Source of the DNA: an uncultured Planctomycetaceae bacterium
Lineage (GTDB): Bacteria > Planctomycetota > Planctomycetia > Pirellulales > UBA1268
Reading direction: 5' to 3'
Assembly: GCA_937926325.1 (NCBI GenBank)
Contig: CALAZQ010000248.1
Span: forward strand, 1-5,212
DNA length: 5,212 bases
The translations under genes and the position numbers were made by a program. Under the pieces are notes generated by a model that saw only the letters and a list, made by a program, of their open reading frames with translations, had not been told where the DNA came from and searched no databases. Positions 1 through 4,862 of this stretch are shown here, one piece after another (the stretch's first letter is position 1; each line of letters opens with the position of its first letter).

Positions 1-92
1 GCCTTCGGCAGTTTGGCCTGGAACTTTGCCACCTGCTGCCGGCGATGCCGCCGCCGCTTGATTTCTTTCATCCGGTTGCTGATGCCACCCAT
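1..92 (-). CDS. Small basic protein, N-terminal 30 residues (3' end outside window)
   Basis: The reading frame starts at the ATG at 92-90 and runs off the left edge, so only the first 30 residues are visible. They begin MGGISNRMKEIKRRRHRR and stay rich in Lys, Arg and Gln, with no hydrophobic segment; this looks like a nucleic-acid-binding or ribosome-associated small protein. The start is well supported: AGGAG lies at 103-99, six bases before the ATG, and a promoter pair sits just upstream. I recall short planctomycete proteins of unknown function with a KEIKRRRHRR-type start (possibly the family called DUF6800), but I cannot verify the family name here. Function is unknown; RNA binding is only inferred from charge. 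The gene is transcribed away from the neighbouring tRNA gene. Confidence 0.75.
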   Translation of the reverse strand, partial: MGGISNRMKEIKRRRHRRQQVAKFQAKLPK

Positions 93-98
93 GGTCGT

Positions 99-103
99 CT
101 CCT
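99..103 (-). promoter_or_regulatory. Shine-Dalgarno site of the small basic protein
   Basis: AGGAG on the minus strand, six bases upstream of the ATG at 92-90. It is one of the two best ribosome binding sites in the window and fixes the start of this gene. Confidence 0.7.
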
Positions 104-129
104 GAATAAGGTGTTCGGTTGAGCCGCGT

Positions 130-158
130 ACTGTAGTTGAGCCGGCGGGCGGCGTCAA
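130..158 (-). promoter_or_regulatory. Sigma70-type promoter for the small basic protein
   Basis: On the minus strand TTGACG (158-153) and TACAGT (135-130) are separated by exactly 17 bp (136-152). This matches the sigma70 consensus at 5 of 6 and 4 of 6 positions. Transcription would begin near 123, giving a leader of about 30 bases that includes the AGGAG site. An 8-bp direct repeat TTGAGCCG (119-126 and 137-144, 18 bp apart) overlaps the -10 region and could be chance. Predicted by eye only. Confidence 0.5.
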
Positions 159-168
159 AGCCTGGCCC

Positions 169-198
169 TTGGGGAACGGGGATGGCTGCGGATAGAAT
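169..198 (+). promoter_or_regulatory. Candidate promoter for tRNA-Ser
   Basis: TTGGGG at 169-174 and TAGAAT at 193-198 are spaced by 18 bp. The -10 matches TATAAT at 5 of 6 positions, the -35 only at the TTG. Transcription would begin near 205 and give a 5' leader of about 38 bases before the mature tRNA, to be removed by RNase P. It diverges from the promoter of the small basic protein. Confidence 0.4.
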
Positions 199-242
199 CG
201 AGCTACCGCAGGCCGCAGGGCGATCCGCCCCGGCCGTCACCG

Positions 243-329
243 GGACGGGTGGCAGAGTGGTCGAATGCACCGGTCTTGAAAACCGGCAGTCGTGAAAGCG
301 GCTCGTGGGTTCGAATCCCACCCCGTCCG
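243..329 (+). tRNA. tRNA-Ser (anticodon UGA)
   Basis: An 87-base class II tRNA that reads UCA and, by wobble, other UCN serine codons. The acceptor stem GGACGGG (243-249) pairs perfectly with CCCGTCC (322-328), and the discriminator base is G329, as usual for serine. The D-arm region holds GCAGAGTGGTCGAATGC (252-268). The anticodon stem CCGGT/ACCGG (270-274 with 282-286) closes a seven-base loop with UGA at 277-279. The long variable arm forms a stem of 289-293 with 298-302 around a GAAA loop, which identifies class II. The T-arm is GTGGG-TTCGAAT-CCCAC (305-321). CCA is not encoded (T follows G329), so the CCA end must be added by nucleotidyltransferase. The convergent hydroxylase gene ends 23 bp downstream, and I see no terminator between them. 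Confidence 0.96.
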
Positions 330-352
330 TTTGCGTTCTTTCTGTGGCAGAC

Positions 353-982
353 TCAGGCTGCCCGCTTGCCTGCTCTGCTTTCGGGGACGGCAGGAGCAAT
401 CCCCTCAGCTCGCATCGCCTCCCAGTCTTCTTCAGACGGATGGGCGATCGTCCCGCAGAGGAAATCACCGACGGGGAAGGCGACGTTGAAATTCTTGTCG
501 GGGTAGCGGTGGTGCAGAAAGTGGTGCCGGGCCACGAACTTGTAGGCCTGCCAGTTGGCGAAGAACCGCTGTTTGGGCTGATGCATCTCGAGGTGAATCT
601 GATTCCAGATCGTGTGATGGAGAGTGACCACGCACGGCCAGATGGCCGCACCCATGAAAAATGTCTGATAGCCCGTCAGATAGCCGACCAGCCCAAACAA
701 TAGGCTCAGCGGCAGCCCCTCAAGCAGCCCTTCCCAGAGATTGAGCCGGATGCCCCGGTCCTCGCCCGGCGGCAGCGGCTCGTCGTGAAAGTCCTGCCGG
801 TACTGGCTGTGGTGTTCCACCGCATGGCTGGTGAAGATTTTCTTGCGAAGTGCCGAGTTTCGCAGGAAGCGGAGTCGCGGCACCTTGTGCATCAGATTGC
901 AGTGCACCTGGTGCTCGACCATCGACATGAACACGACCAGCCCGGCAAACCAGGCGATGGCGGAGAGCAGCTGAAGCAACAT
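353..982 (-). CDS. Fatty acid hydroxylase / sterol desaturase superfamily membrane protein
   Basis: A 209-residue protein with the histidine boxes of the membrane di-iron hydroxylase superfamily. The boxes are H27-x4-H32, then H53-x3-H57-H58, then H154-x2-H157-H158, with further histidines at 122, 123, 130 and 134. The end motif, HHRYPDKNFN followed by D173 and a CGT sequence (residues 157-178), resembles the family's HHxxPxxNFG...DxLFGT ending. Hydrophobic stretches lie at about residues 2-22, 88-104 and 106-125, so it should sit in the inner membrane with the histidines facing the cytoplasm. Members use O2 and two irons to hydroxylate or desaturate lipids; the substrate here cannot be told. 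The first ATG is chosen because it keeps the N-terminal membrane segment, but no clear Shine-Dalgarno site precedes it. It is on the same strand as the upstream helicase, 129 bp away, so cotranscription is possible but unproven. Confidence 0.82.
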   Translation of the reverse strand: MLLQLLSAIAWFAGLVVFMSMVEHQVHCNLMHKVPRLRFLRNSALRKKIFTSHAVEHHSQYRQDFHDEPLPPGEDRGIRLNLWEGLLEGLPLSLLFGLVGYLTGYQTFFMGAAIWPCVVTLHHTIWNQIHLEMHQPKQRFFANWQAYKFVARHHFLHHRYPDKNFNVAFPVGDFLCGTIAHPSEEDWEAMRAEGIAPAVPESRAGKRAA

Positions 983-1111
983 TGGGGGGTCCCGGGTGTT
1001 GGGGGAAGCGGGGGCGACACGTCGCTGCCGACCTTGGGGACCGCAGGTAGCGGCGTTGTAGCAGTACCGCTCAGCCGATGGCAGGCCAGTTTCCCTCGGT
1101 GTTCTCTCCCT

Positions 1112-2671
1112 CTATTCGGCCCGATGGGGCTTCTTTCTTTTCCCGGGAAAGCCTCCCTTTTTCGGTCGGGGCGGCTTTCCGGGGCCGCGGCGGGGTGCGA
1201 ACCGGGGCGGGCCAGCCCGCTTGCCCGGCCGCTGCTGCCGGAACGGCTTTTCAATGTCGTCGATGGCCGACTCGGGCGGGGCCGCCGGGGCGAAGTGCTG
1301 CAGAATGGCGGCCGCCACGTCGGTCGGTGGGTGGCCCGCCTCGAGCAGCCGCTCGATCAATGGCGTCTCCCGCGGCAGGTCGTCACCTTCGAGAATCGCC
1401 TGCAAGATGCCAAACAGCGTGTCGGTTCGCCGGTTTTCGACCGCCTCGACGGACGGCATCTTTTCGCGGCGAATGCTGGTGCCGGTGAATCGTTCGATCG
1501 CCTGCAGCTTGCGGAAGCCGGCTCCTGAGATCAGCGTGATCGCCCGCCCTTTCCGGCCGGCCCGGCCGGTGCGGCCGATGCGGTGAACATAGTCCTCGGG
1601 GTCGTAGGGCAGATCGTAATTGACCACCAGTTCGAGGTCGTTGACGTCGATGCCGCGGGCGGCGACATCGGTGGCCACCAGGAACCGGAAGGCGGCCTGC
1701 TTGAAGCCGTTCATCACTCGGGTTCGCTGGGCCTGCGCCATGCCGCCGTGCAGCCGTTCAGCGATACAGCCACGGGCCGAGAGCGAATCGGCCAGCTGCT
1801 CGACCATCTGCTGGGTGTTGCAGAAGATCAGGCCGCTTTTGACGTCAAAGAAGTCGATCAGCCGCACCAGCGCATCGAACTTGGCATGGTGCCGGACTTC
1901 GTAATAGAGCTGATCGACCAGCGGCGGGCCGGTCACCGCCTTGTGCTGAATGGTGACCTGACGGGGGTCGCGGGAAAAAGCCCGAACCAGCTTCTTGATC
2001 GGCGGGCTGATGGTCGCCGAAAAGAAGACCGTCTGCCGCTCGTCCGGTGCCGCTGCCAGGATCGTTTCGATGTCCTCCCGAAAGCCCATGTCGAGCATCC
2101 GGTCGGCCTCATCGAGAATCAGCACCTGGACCGTCGAGAGGTCGAGCGTACCGCGACCGAGGTGATCGGTCAGCCGTCCCGGGGTGCCGACGACGATCTG
2201 CACCCCACGTTTGAGTTCGGCGAACTGCCGTTCATAGGCCGCCCCGCCATAGATCGGCAGCGACCGCACGCCTTTCTTGAAGGCCGCCAGCTTATGCACC
2301 TCGTCGGCCACCTGCGTGGCCAGCTCCCGGGTGGGCACGAGGATCAGCACCTGCGTCTGGTGCAGCTTGGGGTCGACTCGCTCAATCGCTGGAATGCAGA
2401 AGGCAGCTGTTTTGCCAGAACCGGTCTGGGACTGGCCCACGAGGTCGTGGCCTTCCAGCAGCAGCGGGATCGCCGCCGCCTGAATCGGTGAGGCCTCTTC
2501 AAAGCCGAGCTGGCCGACGGCCTTGAGCAGCTCCGGGGACAGCCCCAGCTGCTCAAAGGGCAGATGCCCGGGGGAGGCTTCCTCCGCGGCAGGGTCGGGC
2601 TGACGGTCGGCCGCCCGGTTGGTAGCCGCTTTCGGCTTCTTGTGAACCTTTTCGATTTTTCGTTGCTTCAT
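1112..2671 (-). CDS. DEAD-box ATP-dependent RNA helicase
   Basis: A 519-residue helicase that unwinds or remodels RNA duplexes using ATP, probably in ribosome assembly or mRNA turnover. Every family motif is visible: Q motif with Q64 in SPIQ, motif I SQTGSGKT (81-88), Ia PTRELA (113-118), TPGR (163-166), DEAD (187-190), SAT (218-220), IV LIFCNT (281-286), V ATDVAARGID (333-342) and VI HRIGRTGR (363-370). A helical region at about 415-462 resembles the post-core segment of DeaD/CshA-type enzymes. The tail (476-519) is rich in Arg, Lys, Pro and Gly, typical of RNA-binding extensions; there is no recognisable DbpA-type RNA-binding domain. I chose the ATG at 2671-2669 because AAAGGG stands seven bases upstream and the lysine-rich start fits the family. 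An in-frame ATG at 2782 would add 37 unconvincing residues. DeaD, RhlE or CshA naming cannot be decided by eye. Confidence 0.95.
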   Translation of the reverse strand: MKQRKIEKVHKKPKAATNRAADRQPDPAAEEASPGHLPFEQLGLSPELLKAVGQLGFEEASPIQAAAIPLLLEGHDLVGQSQTGSGKTAAFCIPAIERVDPKLHQTQVLILVPTRELATQVADEVHKLAAFKKGVRSLPIYGGAAYERQFAELKRGVQIVVGTPGRLTDHLGRGTLDLSTVQVLILDEADRMLDMGFREDIETILAAAPDERQTVFFSATISPPIKKLVRAFSRDPRQVTIQHKAVTGPPLVDQLYYEVRHHAKFDALVRLIDFFDVKSGLIFCNTQQMVEQLADSLSARGCIAERLHGGMAQAQRTRVMNGFKQAAFRFLVATDVAARGIDVNDLELVVNYDLPYDPEDYVHRIGRTGRAGRKGRAITLISGAGFRKLQAIERFTGTSIRREKMPSVEAVENRRTDTLFGILQAILEGDDLPRETPLIERLLEAGHPPTDVAAAILQHFAPAAPPESAIDDIEKPFRQQRPGKRAGPPRFAPRRGPGKPPRPKKGGFPGKRKKPHRAE

Positions 2672-2895
2672 GGTGGAGCCCTTTCGAGGCAAGGCGTCCC
2701 AATCATGCTTTCGGGGACGCGGGCGAAAGGGGCAGAATCGTCGACCCGCCGGAGGATCAAGGCGAGCCGAGGCCGGCAACACGCCGAGCGAACCAGGCGG
2801 CCGGCGTCGAAGAGCGTCTTCTCGAACCGTCCGCCAAAAGCTATCAGAGTTTTATCGGATTGCCATGAGACGGCCTGTCAGCCCCGACTCCGCCG
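2672..2895. other. Divergent intergenic region between helicase and membrane protein genes
   Basis: No gene is convincing here. The helicase ribosome site AAAGGG lies at 2684-2679 on the minus strand. The stretch around 2832-2865 is clearly richer in A and T than the rest of the window, as expected for a promoter zone. A weak minus-strand pair CTGACA / GATAAA (spacing 19 bp, too wide for sigma70) is the best helicase promoter I can find, and I do not trust it. The helicase mRNA leader would then be long, over 150 bases. I see no hairpin or riboswitch-like structure. Confidence 0.4.
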
Positions 2896-2923
2896 ATGAT
2901 CTCAGACAAGCCGATGATCTCAG
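2892..2923 (+). repeat. Two-copy 14-bp direct repeat with adjoining palindrome
   Basis: GCCGATGATCTCAG occurs at 2892-2905 and again, identically, at 2910-2923, a period of 18 bp with ACAA between. The second copy runs into the perfect 10-bp palindrome CTCAGCTGAG (2919-2928). Each copy contains an ATG in the frame of the membrane protein gene, so the repeat either encodes its first residues or lies upstream of a later start and acts as DNA. Confidence 0.8.
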
Positions 2924-3471
2924 CTGAGTTGGTACGCTTGGAAAAACGTCCCTCTGTTTTTGCACCTTTCATGCCGCAACGACCCTGGAACAGCCTCAGC
3001 TTCGTCGCCCTTGAGGCAGTGCTGCTGGCGGTCACTGCCGTTTTCGGTGGTCCGGCCTGGACCGGCATGATGGTGCTGGCCTTGCTGGCGGAGGTTGCCG
3101 CCGGCAGTCAGCTGGCCGAGCTGGCCTGGCTGGTGCCGGTGGTCGGTTGGCTGGCGGCTGCTCTGTTCAGTGCCAATCGCGAACTCTTCTTTCCTTACTC
3201 GATGGCCGTCGCCGCCTTCATGGCCTGCCGGTTGCGGCAGCGGTCGTTGAGGGGTGCCGCTGGGACTGCTGCGGCTGGTGTCCTCGCCTTCTTGGGCATT
3301 CGACTGGCCCAGCAGGCAACCTGGCAGGTGCTGGCCACCGAAGCGGCGGTGGCCGTCGGCATCCTGCTGGTCATTGTGGGCGGCTGCCGCTGGCTGCCTG
3401 AGCGGCCGTGGCAGACGGGCCTGATGATGGCAGTGGCGTCAGGGCTGGCCTACGCCGGCCTGGCTTTGTAA
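2896..3471 (+). CDS. Unrecognised multi-spanning membrane protein
   Basis: The 191-residue frame encodes a very hydrophobic Ala/Leu/Val-rich protein with about five to seven membrane segments, roughly residues 34-51, 54-70, 73-92, 99-112, 119-137, 145-163 and 172-190. A short basic cytoplasmic-type loop, CRLRQRSLR (111-119), sits in the middle. I do not recognise a family; an MreD-like or other small integral protein is conceivable but nothing supports it. The start is uncertain: ATGs at 2896, 2914 and 2971 (residues 1, 7 and 26) all lack a Shine-Dalgarno site. The first 25 residues are not hydrophobic and partly repeat (MISDKP, MISAEL), because of the 18-bp DNA repeat, so the start at 2971, giving 166 residues, is at least as likely. 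It is divergent from the helicase and convergent with the next gene, 10 bp between stop codons. Confidence 0.72.
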   Translation: MISDKPMISAELVRLEKRPSVFAPFMPQRPWNSLSFVALEAVLLAVTAVFGGPAWTGMMVLALLAEVAAGSQLAELAWLVPVVGWLAAALFSANRELFFPYSMAVAAFMACRLRQRSLRGAAGTAAAGVLAFLGIRLAQQATWQVLATEAAVAVGILLVIVGGCRWLPERPWQTGLMMAVASGLAYAGLAL

Positions 3472-3481
3472 AGATCCTGAC

Positions 3482-3730
3482 CTACCAGCCCCGGATCAGC
3501 CAGCTGAGGATAACCATCAGGCAGATGACCGCCGTTACCACCACCCACAGCGGCTGACGGTAATAGGGCAGCTCCTCCGCCGAGATATAGTTGCCGCAGA
3601 CCGGGCACTGCGGGCTGTCCTCAAGCATCTCTTCACCGCAGTAGGGACAGGAAACGGTCGGTTCGGTCTCGTCATCCGCCAGGTCGGCGTCGATGTCGTC
3701 GTCGTCCCAGTCGTCCGTTTCTTCAAGCAT
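3482..3730 (-). CDS. Small acidic zinc-ribbon, single-span membrane protein
   Basis: An 82-residue protein in three parts: an Asp/Glu-rich head (residues 3-23), a four-cysteine zinc ribbon with C28-P-Y-C31-G and C42-P-V-C45-G, and a C-terminal hydrophobic span (about 61-78) ending in IRGW. It is probably anchored by its tail with the zinc ribbon in the cytoplasm. The ribbon resembles the short zinc-ribbon domains that often precede a membrane anchor in bacterial proteins of unknown role; it could bind protein partners or nucleic acid, and no enzyme motif is present. Its ATG has AAAGG at 3743-3739, eight bases upstream. It follows the DUF5522-type gene on the same strand with 32 bp between, suggesting one transcript. 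Confidence 0.82.
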   Translation of the reverse strand: MLEETDDWDDDDIDADLADDETEPTVSCPYCGEEMLEDSPQCPVCGNYISAEELPYYRQPLWVVVTAVICLMVILSWLIRGW

Positions 3731-3762
3731 GCTGGCGGCCTTTGCTGGGGTGAGCCGGGATG

Positions 3763-4017
3763 TCAGGCCGATCGCCGGGCTGGCAGATCGAAGTTGGCGG
3801 CCACGGTCGTCGTGCCAGCCTGGTGCCGGGGCTCAAACGGGCAGTGGCGGCAGCCAGACCCACAGCAAGATCCCCGCTTCAGATGGCAGGCGGCGGTGAA
3901 GACAACACAGCCGTTTTCGAGGTAGAACTCAGGGGCATCGTCGACGCCCGAAGCCACGCCGCCTCCGCCGCCTCCGGCATCTGCCCGCTTTTCCTGCTGC
4001 CTTGCGTGTCCATCCAT
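3763..4017 (-). CDS. DUF5522-type small cysteine-rich protein
   Basis: An 84-residue protein whose core (residues 34-61) reads ENG-x2-VFTA, then HLKRG (45-49), then CCGSGCRHCPF (51-61). This is the signature I know from DUF5522, a family of unknown function also seen in eukaryotic C1orf53-like proteins (from memory, not checked). Cysteines 37, 44, 51, 52, 56 and 59 with H45 and H58 suggest a metal site, an inference only. The N-terminal part is low complexity with six glycines (15-20). I start it at the ATG at 4017-4015: the open frame continues upstream to an ATG at 4110, but that would run deep into the opposite-strand sirtuin gene and adds no conserved sequence. A GAGAG element seven bases upstream of the ATG is a weak ribosome site. 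The start codon overlaps that of the sirtuin, and the zinc-ribbon gene follows downstream on the same strand. Confidence 0.78.
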   Translation of the reverse strand: MDGHARQQEKRADAGGGGGGVASGVDDAPEFYLENGCVVFTAACHLKRGSCCGSGCRHCPFEPRHQAGTTTVAANFDLPARRSA

Positions 4018-4735
4018 GTCTGGTCTCTCGTCGCCATCCCTGCAACGTGTTGTTGTGATCTCCGGGGCCGGCATCAGCGCCGAAAGCGGCCTGAAGACCT
4101 TTCGCGGCAACGACGGCCTCTGGGAGGGGCATCGCGTCGAAGAGGTCGCGACGCCGTCCGCCTGGGCGGCCGATCCGGCCCGGGTACTCCGATTCTACAA
4201 CGAACGCCGAAAGCAGGTGCGGCTGGCCCGGCCGAACCCTGCCCACCGGGCCCTGGCCGAGCTCGAGCAGGGGTATCACGTCGATATTGTCACCCAAAAC
4301 GTTGACGATCTGCACGAGCGGGCCGGCTCCAGCCGGGTGCTACACCTGCACGGCGAAATCATGCTGGCCCGCAGCACGATCGACGCCGGCTGCCTCGTGC
4401 CGCTGGGCGATCGGGACATCGCCCTGGGCGACACCTGCCCGCGTGGCGGCCAGCTGCGGCCGCACGTGGTCTGGTTTGGTGAGGAGGTGCCAGCCCTCGC
4501 GGCTGCCGCCGATCTGGTGGCCCAGGCCGACATCCTGCTGTGCGTCGGCACTTCGCTGCAGGTCTATCCGGCGGCGTCGCTCGTCTTTCTGGCCCCCGAC
4601 GAGGCCCGGCGAATCGTCATCGACCCACAGATTCCCGACACGATCACGCGGACCAGCTTTGAGTGTTTGGCCAAGCCAGCCAGCGAAGGTGTCCCGCTGG
4701 TGGTGGCTGAATTGCTGCGGCATGCGGCGCGATAG
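4016..4735 (+). CDS. cobB: NAD-dependent protein deacylase, class III sirtuin (CobB/SIRT5 type)
   Basis: A 239-residue cytoplasmic sirtuin that removes acyl groups from lysines while consuming NAD and releasing nicotinamide and O-acyl-ADP-ribose. Visible motifs are GAGIS (17-21), TFR (28-30), TQNVD (93-97), the catalytic histidine H112 in HLHGE, LRPHVVWFGE (147-156), GTS (178-180) and VYPAA (183-187). Y61 and R64 in FYNERR match the Tyr/Arg pair that lets E. coli CobB and human SIRT5 accept succinyl- and malonyl-lysine, so desuccinylase activity is likely. The usual zinc tetrad is missing: the small domain has only C126 and C141, with RST where RCx is typical. I recall the same pattern in many Bacteroidetes sirtuins. 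The ATG at 4016 puts GAGIS at the normal distance from the start, but no Shine-Dalgarno site precedes it. Length is normal for the family. Confidence 0.95.
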   Translation: MSGLSSPSLQRVVVISGAGISAESGLKTFRGNDGLWEGHRVEEVATPSAWAADPARVLRFYNERRKQVRLARPNPAHRALAELEQGYHVDIVTQNVDDLHERAGSSRVLHLHGEIMLARSTIDAGCLVPLGDRDIALGDTCPRGGQLRPHVVWFGEEVPALAAAADLVAQADILLCVGTSLQVYPAASLVFLAPDEARRIVIDPQIPDTITRTSFECLAKPASEGVPLVVAELLRHAAR

Positions 4736-4795
4736 TTGGTGGCGACTTGCCTTCGGAGTGCCTCCCGTTAGCGTTCTCGCGAACGGTCGTTTCAC

Positions 4796-4821
4796 CATCG
4801 AGACGAAGGACTCACTCGATG
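4796..4821 (+). repeat. Inverted repeat upstream of the Ser/Gly-rich gene
   Basis: CATCGAG (4796-4802) and CTCGATG (4815-4821) are perfect 7-bp complements around a 12-base loop. Each arm is also flanked on its left or right by TTCACC (4791-4796 and 4822-4827). It ends 41 bases before the start codon of the secreted protein, so it could be a leader hairpin or an operator. There is no T-tract after it, so it is not a typical terminator for the sirtuin. Confidence 0.4.
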
Positions 4822-4847
4822 TTCACCAGAAGGTCCCATCTGAAGAC

Positions 4848-4853
4848 GAGGAG
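4848..4853 (+). promoter_or_regulatory. Shine-Dalgarno site of the Ser/Gly-rich secreted protein
   Basis: GAGGAG, nine bases before the ATG at 4863. It decides the start, since the frame is open further upstream without any other ATG. Confidence 0.65.
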
Positions 4854-4862
4854 TCCTGCGTC

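Noticed and set aside
249..703. Overlapping plus-strand frames starting inside the tRNA
   Set aside because: They read through the tRNA-Ser gene and then antisense to the hydroxylase gene. Not coding.
1049..1071. AGCGG/CCGCT hairpin between helicase and hydroxylase as a terminator
   Set aside because: Only 5 bp of stem, a 13-base loop and no T-tract on either strand.
785..1528. 247-codon open frame on the plus strand
   Set aside because: Antisense to the hydroxylase start and helicase end, spanning the gap between them; low-complexity translation with no motif.
1583..2491. 302-codon open frame on the plus strand
   Set aside because: It lies wholly antisense to the helicase, whose motifs are unmistakable; long antisense frames are common in GC-rich genes. 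Its translation shows no recognisable domain.
2672..2782. 37-residue N-terminal extension of the helicase
   Set aside because: No ribosome site before the ATG at 2782, and the added Arg/Pro-rich residues do not resemble helicase N-termini; the start at 2671 has AAAGGG at good spacing.
4018..4110. 31-residue N-terminal extension of the DUF5522-type protein
   Set aside because: It would lie fully antisense to the first 31 codons of the sirtuin, including the GAGIS region, and carries no conserved sequence.
3760..4305. 181-codon open frame on the plus strand
   Set aside because: Antisense to the DUF5522-type gene and out of frame with the sirtuin; composition is that of a shadow frame.
4772..4785. 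CGTTC-TCGC-GAACG hairpin as the sirtuin terminator
   Set aside because: The stem is 5 bp and is not followed by a T run; too weak to call, though on the minus strand the loop would be a GCGA tetraloop.
4340..4798. 152-codon open frame on the minus strand
   Set aside because: Antisense to the sirtuin, no motif.
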